NCBI GenBank assembly: GCA_007449985.2
Contig: VIIQ02000078.1
Location: 62,001-126,000, forward strand
DNA: 64,000 bases
Direction of reading: 5' to 3'
Source of the DNA: Desmodesmus armatus
Taxonomy: Eukaryota > Chlorophyta > Chlorophyceae > Sphaeropleales > Scenedesmaceae
Under the pieces are notes generated by a model. That model searched no databases. It was not told where the DNA came from and worked only from the letters and a program-made list of their open reading frames with translations. Positions 52,735 to 63,300 of the stretch are shown here, piece by piece; within the stretch, counting starts at the first letter, position 1, and the number at the start of each line of letters is the position of its first letter. The translations under genes were made by a program, and so were the position numbers.

Positions 52735-53840
52735 CCTGATGTAGCTGTTTTGGTTTCAGAAAGGGGGCGCCCTGGGCCCGCTGCTCAACAGATTGCGGGC
52801 TGAGGCGGCTGCTGCAGCCGACATTGGTCATCCAGTGCCGTAGTGACAGCTGTGGCATGCATGTCTGGATGGGGTCATACACTGCCCTGCTAGCTGTGTG
52901 TGGTTTGTGCAGGTTGGTAACTCAGCGAGTGAAATTGGTCATCCAATGCAGTACGGGCAGCTGGGTGGTGTTGGTGGATGTTGGTGATCAAGCGGGAGTG
53001 TTTGGTAGCGGGTGTCATACGTGTCTGTGCCTTTGTAGTGACAGCTGTGGCATGCATGTCTGGATGGGGTCATACACTGCCCTGCTAGCTGTGTGTGGTT
53101 TGTGCAGGTTGGTAACTCAGCGAGTGAAATTGGTCATCCAATGCAGTACGGGCAGCTGGGTGGTGTTGGTGGATGTTGGTGATCAAGCGGGAGTGTTTGG
53201 TAGCGGGTGTCATACGGTGTCTGTGCCTTTGTAGTGACAGCTGTGGCATGCATGTCTGGATGGGGTCATACACTGCCCTGCTAGCTGTGTGTGGTTTGTG
53301 CAGGTTGGTAACTCAGCGAGTGAAATTGGTCATCCAATGCAGTACGGGCAGCTGGGTGGTGTTGGTGGATGTTGGTGATCAAGCGGGAGTGTTTGGTAGC
53401 GGGTGTCATACGGTGTCTGTGCCTTTGGGGACCCCCCCCTCACAGATGGTGCGTACCCCTGATGCAGCTGCTTTGGTGTCAGAAAGGGGGGGGGGGGGGC
53501 TGGGCCCACTGCTGAACAGACTACGGGCTGAGGCTGCTGCTGCAGCCGGCATCGGTCACCCAATGCAGTAGTGACTGTAGTTACAGTCGGACGGCTGGTT
53601 GGTGTTTGTGGATGCTGCTGAATCAGCGGGTGTGTATTTGAGCAGATGTCACGTGGTGATTGTACCTGCGACACTCACAGGTCCCCCCCTCAAAGCTGGC
53701 CGATACCCCTGATGCAGCCGTTTTGGTCTGAGAAGAAGCAGGGGGGGGGGGGGCTTTAGGTCCACTGCTCAACAGACTACGGGCTGAGGCTGCTACTGCA
53801 GCCGGCATTGGCCCTCCAATGCAGTAGGGACAGCTATGGT
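52735..53840 (+). repeat. Relic ends of coilin exon 5 and a 195-base minisatellite
   Basis: Three copies of the last exon's end (GALGPLLNRLRAEAAAA, with stop) lie at about 52755-52842, 53480-53572 and 53740-53827. Between the first two, three nearly identical units start at 52843, 53038 and 53234 (steps 195 and 196), beginning GTGACAGCTGTGGCATGCAT. All are 3' of the coilin stop codon. Confidence 0.85.
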
Positions 53841-54205
53841 GTTTCTCCATAGAAGCAGCAGGGGCAGCTGGCTAGCATGCACTGCATGGCATGCCTTGTA
53901 GTAAATTCGCAGAGGCTGAAGCTGCTGTGTCTGTCAACGAAAACAAGTGGATAGTGATGCATATGCATGTGCAGCTGAAGCTAAACGAGCTTCGGGGCAT
54001 GCCTTGTATGAGACCATGTGCTACTCTGTGGAGAACCTTGTGTGCGCAACGCATGTTGGTGACTTAGCCGGTGCTTTTGCTGGTGTTGTTGTCAGAGGTT
54101 GTTGTGTGCCTGTGACTGCATCTTTTCAGGTTTGCCCTGCACTGGCTGGCCAACAGCCATATGCATAGCCGGGCGCTGCACCTTGCCGTCCATGGCTGAG
54201 TTCAG
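53841..54205. other. Spacer; no gene recognised
   Basis: It contains short unique-looking DNA between the coilin 3' repeats and the dispersed repeat at 54206. Nothing coding is recognised. Confidence 0.4.
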
Positions 54206-54300
54206 TACAGTACAGTTCAGTAATTGAGGACAGAGTCCCAACCTCGGCACTAGCCAGCGAGCCACAGGGCGTCCACGGCTCATGAGGGCGGTCTAGGTCC
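54206..54300. repeat. Dispersed ~85-base repeat, copy 3
   Basis: It has the same order of CAGTA-like repeats, TCCCAACCTCGGCACTAGCC and CATGAGGGC as the copies at 29254 and 45126. It lies less than 100 bases from the LINE tail. Confidence 0.75.
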
Positions 54301-54390
54301 TGTTTGAAACGTCAGCCAGACAGACCATGGGCGGCCAAGTGCCTTTGCATGCATGTACACCCCCAATTCACACTGTCTGTTCATGGACAT

Positions 54391-54458
<68 letters not shown>

Positions 54459-56690
54459 TGGGTCAGGGCCACGCCTGACCGCCCTTTCTGGAGCCAAACT
54501 AGGCTCATAGGGCATAATCCACACACACGTGCCACACAGCCACACTCAAACAAAGGAAACACATTCAAACCGCAAAGCCACACCACCACCAAAGCAAGGC
54601 ATTGACTCACACTTCATCCAGATGCAACAGGTCCGCCGCATGGGCTAGCGCAGCCTCTACAATGGCTTCCTCGTCAGACACATCCAGGCCACCATCACTC
54701 AGAACCTCTACGAACTCTGCAGGAGGATTCTCCCACCATCGATGGCTGCAATCCACTAGGAATGCAGCTACCAGGTGCTGCTCCTGGGACATGAACTGTC
54801 TTAGACCAGCTGCAGAGACAGGGCCCTCAACCACATGCTGCCACCCACCCAGACAATCAAACAAATGAGCATGACGCTGCCTCACTGCACTGTACTGCAC
54901 GCACTCGGTAATCATATGCAACTCATCACCAACCCCTGCCTGACACAACTTGCATAAGCGCTCTGCCCGAGGGACGGACAGCCGCCGCCGGGTCCCTTCC
55001 ACAACTTGGTGCTCCCACTTCCGGGTCTCAACCTCCAGGTCATGCGCAGCGACCCTGAAACACGCCAAACTGCGCAGCTTGCACCGAGACATACCTGCCG
55101 ACCACCTGATGTAATCCGGGCTATCTTGCCATCTGCCCTTGTCTAGCTAAGAGAGGGGATCCGCCAGGGGCCCCCCATCCTTGGCAAACCAGTGCTGATA
55201 CTTGCAGCATGACACCCTGTCCGATGGGGCAGATTGCGGGCACTCTGGCAAATCATGCCAACAACCATAGAACCACTCATCAAAAGACCGCAAGGCAGAG
55301 GCTACTGGGACGGACTGTGGAAGATCAGCAGCCACCCAGCCTCCCTGTGGCACACACCCTACCCGCTCTGCAAACGCCGTGAAATCATGGTACCAACCTA
55401 GTGATGAATTGTGGGCCAACAACATGTTGTCCTTCAAAGCCATGTGCAGCAGATTTTCATCCGACAAGCCAGCCATACGGTTCCAAGACGCCAGCATAGA
55501 CTGGAACCAAGAACGCACCAAGGGGGCACTCCCAAGCTCCCTCAACAAAAGCTGCCGGGGGGTGCTGCGCCTCAGGCCCCTAGGGCCTGTCGCATGAACA
55601 GACTTTGCACCCGGTGTAGATCATTATCCATACACTCCTCAGGGCTGCCGCATCTGCGTAGCAGCGTGGGGCCCCACACGTCTGAACAATACCCAAGCAC
55701 AGGTGCAACCAGGGCATCAAACAATTGCACCTGGACCTCAAGGCTACGAATGCCCGTTGAGCCACACTTGCTCAGCATACCCCACATTGCTCGCATTCCT
55801 GCCGTATGCAAAGCGGATACACAAGCCGACACTCCCTTGGTCTGGTGAAACACTATACCCAGGTAGCGGAATTCAGGCACCACAGGGACCTGTTGGCCGC
55901 CATACTCCCACCCAGCCTCTGGGATGTCCCGCCCCTGCCGCGGGGCAGAGCGACCAAACACTACAACTGCACACTTGGCCACATTCACCTCCAAACTGTT
56001 AAGCAAACTGAACTCCTTCAGAGCATCCAACAAGGCCTGTAGATCCTCCGCAGAGGAAGCAAGCAGAGTTAGGTCATCGGCGTAGAGCAGAACCCTAACT
56101 AGCTGAGCGCCCAACTCCACCCCTATGTGAGGGAGCCGTTCAGCCAACCACTTCTCGAACCGATCAACGAACAACCCAAACAAGAGAGGGGACAGGGGGT
56201 CACCTTGCTTGACTCCACGGGTGCTGATGAAAGTGGGCCCCAGAGCATCACCATTCTTCACCGTCATTGGGGCATGCCAATACATGCTCGCCAAAGCACC
56301 AAGCATCCGCCCCTTGACACCCATGTCTGACAAGCACTGAAGCAGTAGATCACGGTGCACGAGGTCATAGGCCTTCCTGAAGTCCACAAAGCATGCAAAC
56401 AACTTCTTTTGTCGGGAGCCAGGGGCCCGGCATCTATCCACCAGATGCTTCAGGACAAAAACATGGTCACTTGTACGGTACCCATCCCTAAACCCTGCCT
56501 GTCCCACAGCCCGCACACCACGGGACTCACTCCATTTAGCCAGGCGAGAGTGCAGGATCAGGCTAAACACCTCACCCATACATGCCCCCACAGCAATGCC
56601 ACGATAATTGTCCAGCTCCGCAGGGTCCCCCTTTTTGAAAATCGCCGACAAGAAGGTGCTACACCAGCCCATTACACCCGGTACACCGCT
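54391..56690 (-). mobile_element. 5'-truncated LINE with trinucleotide tail
   Basis: In minus sense it runs from a truncated reverse transcriptase domain (56672) to a 3' end at 54458, followed by about 22 units of the TAG/GTA triplet (54391-54457) as the tail. Endonuclease and upstream parts are absent. An identical 57-base 3' end at 31832-31888 shows that the family has other copies. It inserted 3' of CCS1, in the same orientation. Confidence 0.85.
54607..56672 (-). pseudogene. LINE reverse transcriptase ORF, broken
   Basis: The first part (55572-56672) is a reverse transcriptase: KKGDPAELDNYRGIAV, FRDGYRTSDHVFVLKHLVD, FVDFRKAYDLVHRD, GVKQGDPLSPLLF and the catalytic YADD (VLLYADDLTLL). The frame shifts by one missing base near 55572 into 55147-55548 and then meets an in-frame TAG near 55145. 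The rest (54607-55092) holds a zinc-knuckle-like CKLCQAGVGDELHMITEC, typical of LINE C-termini. The nonsense codon marks the copy as dead. Clade is not assigned. Confidence 0.85.
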
Positions 56691-56759
56691 GTTTTGTTAC
56701 ATGAAAAGGTCAAAGTACAAGTCAACGCCCACTAGCGGTGTGGTACGCTGGGTGTCCAT

Positions 56760-57220
56760 GTACTGCTTTGTAGCTGCGGCTGACACAGGTACTGCTGCTG
56801 CTGCTGCTGCTGGGCTGCACAGCCAACGCAGAGTGCTGCACTTCTGGCACGGCATTGATGGCCGAGTATATCCCCTGCTCAATCATCACCGCCGGCAGTC
56901 CATCCTTCCAAAGGGCCGTATACACACACCCTACACACACATTCTCACACGTCCACAACTTAAAAACTGTGAGCATGATCAACCACGACACTGTCACAGC
57001 TGCAGCTTAGCGAATGCTTGAGAAATGCAGCTCCTGCAGACACAGGCACCGCCATTGCTGCTGCTGCTGCTGCTCTGCTGCTGCTGCTGCTCTGCTGCTG
57101 CTGCTGCTGCTCTGCTGCTGCTGCTGCTGCTGGCTGCACTCGTGGCACGCTGAGTCTAGCTCCTGCTCAAACAACTCCTTGCTTGACCCAATCCAAAGGC
57201 CATAAATACACACTCACACG
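56760..57220 (-). repeat. Relic copies of the CCS1 last exon
   Basis: Two degenerate copies of the terminal exon lie downstream of its stop: about 57010-57215 (SKELFEQELDSA, CAG runs) and about 56780-56930 (EQGIYSAINAVPEVQ). CTG runs at 57055-57135 expand the Ala-coding part. Confidence 0.8.
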
Positions 57221-57317
57221 CACACTCGTATGTCCAAAAACAATCAAAAAGGTGCCATTTTGGACCACTGCACTGTCACAGCTGCAGCTAGGGGACTGCA
57301 TCTCCTGTCTCCGACTA

Positions 57318-60300
57318 TTATCTTGCAGACACAGGCACTGCCGCTGCTGCCGCTGGCTGCACTTCTGGCACTGCATCAATTGCCGAGTCCAGTTCCTGTT
57401 CAAACAACACCTTGCTGCGGTTGCTGCGGCCCACGACATACACATTGGGGCCTTGCTGCAACGCCCACACCTACAGGAGCACACAGCACAGCATAGCACA
57501 ACACCGTGTTTCAGCGCAAGACTTGAACTCTGCCCAGAGCATAGCACTGTGTTGGCTGGTGTACAAGTGTTGCAGGCCCTGATTTCACTCTATACCATGC
57601 ACTCAGGGGGCAATTGTGACGTCTCAACACAGATCACTGATGCAGTCACTGATGTATCATAACGCTGCTGGCAGCAACTGTTGCGATCATCAGGGGTGCA
57701 AGCGCGCTTACACTGCGGCTGCTCTTGAAATACTCTGCACAATTCCCAAAGGTCCCCAGCCACAGACGCGCAGCAGCACTCGGGCAGCAACCGTTGCCGA
57801 GGCTAGGGCAAGCAAGCGTTATGCGCACCCACCTGTGAGTGGCTGATGTAGCTGATGAGTGTTGTGATCATGAGGGCGCCAAAACCGGCATACACCAGGG
57901 GCACCCCAGGGTCAGCCTTCAGCTCAAGCCCTGTGCTGCCGATGATGTTCTCAACAACGATGTTCAACCCCTCAACCTGTGCGTGCAGACAGCCAGCAGT
58001 CAGGACAGGCGGCAGTCAGTTCTATAATATATGTGACATTTGTGCGAAAAAGTGGATGCCTTCCAGCAGCGATGTTCTCAACAACAATGTTGAGCCCCTC
58101 AACCTGTGCATGCAATCGCAAAAGCAGGCAGGCAGGCAGTGTGCAGTTCGCCCATAGTTTTGAGGGGCCGTTTGTTTTGCTCAATGATGTTCTCAACCAC
58201 AATGTTCAGCCCTCAACCTGTGCGTGCAGACAGGCAGCAGGCAGGAAACGGGCGGCAGTCAGTGCTACAATCTACATGAAAGAAGATTGTACAAAAAAAG
58301 TGGATGTCTTCTAACAGCGATGTTCTCAACAACGATGTTCAGCCCCTCAACCTGTCCAGACATTCAAAAGGTGGGACATAGGGCACTCAGTGCTAAGACA
58401 GAGTTTTGATTGTTTTTTGCTTTGATTTTTTTGTTTTGTTTTGAGCTCAAGCCCTGTGCTGCCGATGATGTTCTCAACAACAATGTTGAGCCCCTCAACC
58501 TGTGCATGCAATCGCAAAAGCAGGCAAGCAGTGGACAGTTCGCCCATAATTTGGAGGGGCGGATTGTTTTCATCAATGATGTTCTCAACAACAATGTTGA
58601 GCCCCTCAACCTGTGCATGCAATCACAAACGCAGGCAATCAGTGTACAGTTCGCCCATAGTTTAGGGTTTAGGGGTTTAGGGGCCGTTTTTTGCCCAATG
58701 ATGTTCTCGACATCGATGTTTAGACCCTCAACCTGTGTGTGCAGACAGGCAGCAGGCAGGAAAGGGGGCAGTCAGTGCTAACTTTGGCTCAAGACTTGGG
58801 CATCATTGGATGGAAATGGGATTGATGGGAATCATTTTGTTATATCATGATTCGTAATATAAGTAATTATCTGAGTAAGTTTAATAGCATGTTAATGTAT
58901 TACCATGCGTTAATCAGCAAAGCTGATGCACCCAGGGTTCAGGCCCTGCAGAACCATGGGCTTGCGCACTGCGACGGCATGCTTAGCTCTTGCCGTGCTT
59001 CTTGCAAGGCACGTTTTGCTGTTGTTGACACAACAGCGCGACTCGCTACTTCGGTAGCGTTTTGTAGTGTTACACACTCTAGCCTCCGGCTCGATCTCAA
59101 CAACCCCATTCTTGGCACTCACAGTGCCAGAGCCAGTTTCGGAGCTGCACCGCACTCCGCTCTTTTGAACACAGAGAGTCAACATCGGAACAGCTGATCG
59201 GGAAGCAGGCCTGCAGGGCATCTCGTGGTGTGGCCAGATCAGCAGTAGCAATGCTTCGGGCACAAGGAGAGCCATCCCATCTGACCTGGCAGCTAGGCCA
59301 GCTAATCAATCAGCACGTAAGCCTGCAGTCACCTGCTGGAGATATCCAGCAGCAGCCAGAGTACCTGGGCATGGTTTGGCAGATGATCACACCAGCAGCA
59401 GAGTGGGTGGTTCTGCCCCTCTGTGGCTGGGAGAAGCTGCCAGCAGACCCCAAGGAGCTGCGGGAGGGCGCAGACAGCAATCTCCTGCTGACCACGTGCC
59501 TGGTGACAGCAAACGCCCTGTACAGCGGCGATGAGGGCTCCAGCAGCAGCGCTGGAGCCGGCAGGCCCTAAGCAAAGGAGCCTCATCAGGCAGGAGTGGG
59601 TCTAGGCCCCCACGTAAGTGCCAGCCTTTGGCTTCCTGTCTGTACACCCTGGTGGCTTCTTGCATGCAACCTAGGGTGGGCACACATTGTAGTGTGCTGT
59701 GTCTCCTGTGTTCCTCTCTCTTTTGTGGCGATGGTGGTCCCCCCCTCCCACCCCTTTCCTTGTGATACACCCTTGCCCCAGCGCTTGGGTCGGTGCGCCA
59801 GTCATTGGCGCGCCATCGGGGCCTCCCCACAGTCGTTTCTTGGTTGCAGCATGGTGTGCCTGTGGAGTGGCGGGGGGGCCGTCCCCCACCCCCCTTCTAC
59901 AAGAAACCCCTGCCGTCTACTCATTCTCAGCGGCAGTGGTGGTTGCACACAGAGGCTCCTCGTTTTGTGAAGCTTGGGGTGTTAACACAGTTGGACGCCC
60001 GGCCTGACCACTGTTCTAATGCCTTTTGCGTGCCTAAAGGGGAGACCTGGCGGTTAGTTGTCAACCTGAAGCACAGCAACAAGTTTAATGTTGCTCACAA
60101 GTGCCGTTTTGAGACGCTGCGTATGTTGCAGCGCTACGACCTTGCCAATGCTTGGGCGGTGAAAGCGGACATGCAGGACGCTTTCTACCAGGTGCCTTTG
60201 CACCCTTCTGCGCGTGACTACTTTTGTTTTGAGTTTGCTAGTTGCTATTACAGGATCAATTGCCTCCCCTTTGGCTGGAACAATTCTCCCTATTATTTCA

Positions 60301-63300
60301 CCAAGGTTACGCGCCCCTTTGTTGCCCACCTGCGCGCTCCTTTCCACACCCCGGTTCCCCCTGGCTGCATGTACCCCTCCCCCTCTGGAGGCTTGGCACG
60401 CACAGGGTGTCGTGTGCTGCCATACTTGGACGATTTTCTTTTCTTGTTCCCTGACCCTGAGAGTGCGGCTGCTGGTGCTCAGTGGATCCTGTCCCTGATG
60501 TACTGGCTTGGTTTCACACCGCACCCAAAGAAGTCAGTTTGGCAGCCGTGTCAGCAGTTGGAGCACCTAGGGCTCACTGTCGACCTGGCGGCTGGCACCT
60601 TTGCCGTCCCCCCTGCCAAAGTGGCCAGGCTGGCTCGCCTGGCCAAGGGCCTCATTGTTTCAGCCAAGCTGAACAAGCGCTTGGTGCCCAAGCGCGACCT
60701 GGCGTCTTTCTGTGGTTATGCTCAGTCTGTTCGGTTGGCTGTCATGCCTGCCAATTTGTTCTTGCGTGCTCTGTACGTTGATTGCAGCAGTGTCAAGGGT
60801 TGGGGCGGCGATGTGCGCCTCTCCCGGCAGTCTTTCAGGGACCTTGAGTGGTGGTGTCAGATCCCTGAGCAGCACCTAGTCTCTCCTATCAGGTTGAGGC
60901 CTGCTGCCATCGACTTGTTTGTAGATGCTTCTGACCTGGGCTGGGGCGCTGTGATTCCCGACCTTGCTGAAAGCCCTGATTCAGTAGCTTCTGGTCGTTG
61001 GTCTGTTGAGGAACAATGTATGCACATCAACCAGAAGGAAATGCGCGCTGTGCGCTATGCCTTGCTGTCCTACGCGCCACTGGTACGAGACAGGGTTGTG
61101 CGATTGTTTGAAGACAATACTGTTACGCAGAGTGTTTTGGGTAGGTTTGCCTCGCGTTCAGCAGCACTTATGGCTGAGTATCGTCTGCTGTGGGCGGTGC
61201 TGGACAGCCTGCATGTGCACCTTCAGGTTGTCCGGGTCTCCTCTGAGTCCAATCTGGCTGACGCCCCGTCCCGCTTTGTGGACCATGGGGATTTCCAGTT
61301 GCACCCGCGCATCTTTTGCGCCCTCAACACCCTGTGGGGCCCTCACACCCTAGACCTGTTTGCTGCTGACAGTAACACACAGCTGCCGCTGTTCTTCAGC
61401 ATGCACCGCTGCCCAGGCAGCTCTGGCGCGAATGCATTCCTGCAACCTTGGCATGGGCACAATGCCTACGCCTGCCCGCCCTTCAACAGCAGTGTCTTGC
61501 TGCAGCTAGCTCAGAAGGTGCGGGAGGACCGTGCTACTGTCACTGTGGTGGTTCCTTGTTGGCCTGCTCAGCCGTGGTTTCACGAGTTGATGTTGATGGC
61601 TAAAGACAGCATGTACCTGCCAAATGCCACCTTCATTGCAGGCCCTTCTGGGCAGGCCCACCTGCCCAGCCAGCATTGGCGGATTATGGCTATCAGGATT
61701 GAGCACGGTGGCTTTGGCTTGTAGCAGTGATGCAACCGTTTGCCCCTGCTAGCTGTCTTTTGCTGGAGTGTTGCTGCTAATGCCGCTCAGGCAGCAGCCA
61801 TGCCACCGCCCCGGGCGCGTGTGCTTGCAACAGCAGCAGTGCCGTCATGTCGCTCTTTTGGGTTGCCGCCCGCTCCTTTGCTGCGGCAAAAACGTGTTTA
61901 GACTAGCTGTCGTCTGCTGAGTGATGCGGCCGTGGCTCAGGCAGCAACTATGGCAGCGCGCCTATGGCTCGCGTTGCGGTGTGCAGACAGCAACCTGATA
62001 TGTGTTCCTTCTTGGGTTTGCCCGCTCATGTGCAGCGGCCATGCATGTCTCGGCTAGCCGTCGGTTGCTTGAGTGATGCGGCCATTTGGCACAGGCAGCG
62101 GCTATGGCAGCGCGCCTCTGACTCGCGTTGCGGTGTGCTGGCGAAAGCAGCCTTGACATTCTCTCCGGACTTGGGTCTGCGCCCGCTCCTTTGCAGCGGC
62201 CGTTCGTGTTTCGGCTAGCCGCCGTTTGCTGTAGTGATGCGGCCATTCGGCTAAGGCAGCAGCTATGGCAGCGCGCCTCTGGCACGCGTTGCGGTTTGCT
62301 GGCGACAACAGCCTGGACATCGTCCTATACGGTCACCCGCGCATGTGCTAGCCACTTGGTGACGATGTCCCATCCCTTGACACAGTTTTTGCTGTCCCCG
62401 CTGTAGGGGGCGGTATGCTACGGCGGCTCCTTGCAAGCCCCACTAGCTGCCTTGTGTCATGTGGCCTGCCAGTTTTCTTGGTTGGGACATGCTTTGGGGA
62501 CAACACCTCACTTCTGCTTTGGAGTACATGCAATGCAAACAATGGCAGAGCTGCCGGCCGCAGCAGTGCCCTCTCAGTGGCCAAGCTGCCAACTTCAGCG
62601 TCATGTCTGACGCGGTGACCCCTTTTCTGGTGGTTGGTGATTTTACAGTTGCATGCCCACAGTTGTGGCTGTAAGAGGTCTGCCTATGTTTGTATGACGC
62701 TTGCGTGACGCTAAGGTCACACTCTCTCCCTTTCGCTGGGTGGCTGGGGAGTTACTCATGGGCACTCCCGAAGTGCTGCATATGCCGTGTATGCTGTCCC
62801 GGCTGACCTGCATGCATGCATGCTTGTTATGGTGCCTTGGTGCACTTAGTAGCTCACCAGGCCTTCAACACAACTTCAACACATCTTTTTTATTATGGCA
62901 ATCCCTATGCAAGGTGAATTAATAGCATGTTAATGTATTACCATGCGTTAATCAGCAAAGCTGATGCACCCAGGGTTCAGGCCCTGCAGAACCATGGGCT
63001 TGCGCACTGCGACGGCATGCTTAGCTCTTGCCGTGCTTCTTGCAAGGCACGTTTTGCTGTTGTTGACACAACAGCGCGCCCACCGCACCCTCCCTGGGCC
63101 GGTGTTTGGGGCCTTCCCCTGGTTGCTTTCTCCCTTTTCAACTTGTTGTTTGGTGGCTTTGCCCCCTCTCCGAAAAAAGTGTAACACACAAATGGCAAAA
63201 ATGGCAATCCCTATGCAAGGTGAATTATATTATTTATATTATTTTACCAAGCCTGCAAACCACCAAGCCTGTAAACCAAGGCGCATCGCCTGACCACCAC

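Larger units (their letters stand above)
58881..63227 (+). mobile_element. PAT-type (DIRS-like) tyrosine-recombinase retrotransposon
   Basis: The ends are split direct repeats. A1 (58881-59040) is identical over 160 bases to A2 (62919-63078). B1 (62895-62921) is identical over 27 bases to B2 (63201-63227). The order A1-body-B1-A2-B2, with B1 joined directly to A2, is the hallmark of PAT-like elements such as Volvox kangaroo and Chlamydomonas TOC3. The body has a DIRS-type RT/RNase H frame. No tyrosine recombinase is recognisable on either strand, so this may be an internally deleted, non-autonomous copy. It lies in a CCS1 intron, opposite to the gene. Confidence 0.85.

Noticed and set aside
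59387..59830. Antisense recombinase in the PAT element
   Set aside because: In kangaroo the recombinase is encoded on the opposite strand, so the antisense frames were read; none shows the R, H-x-x-R and Y pattern.
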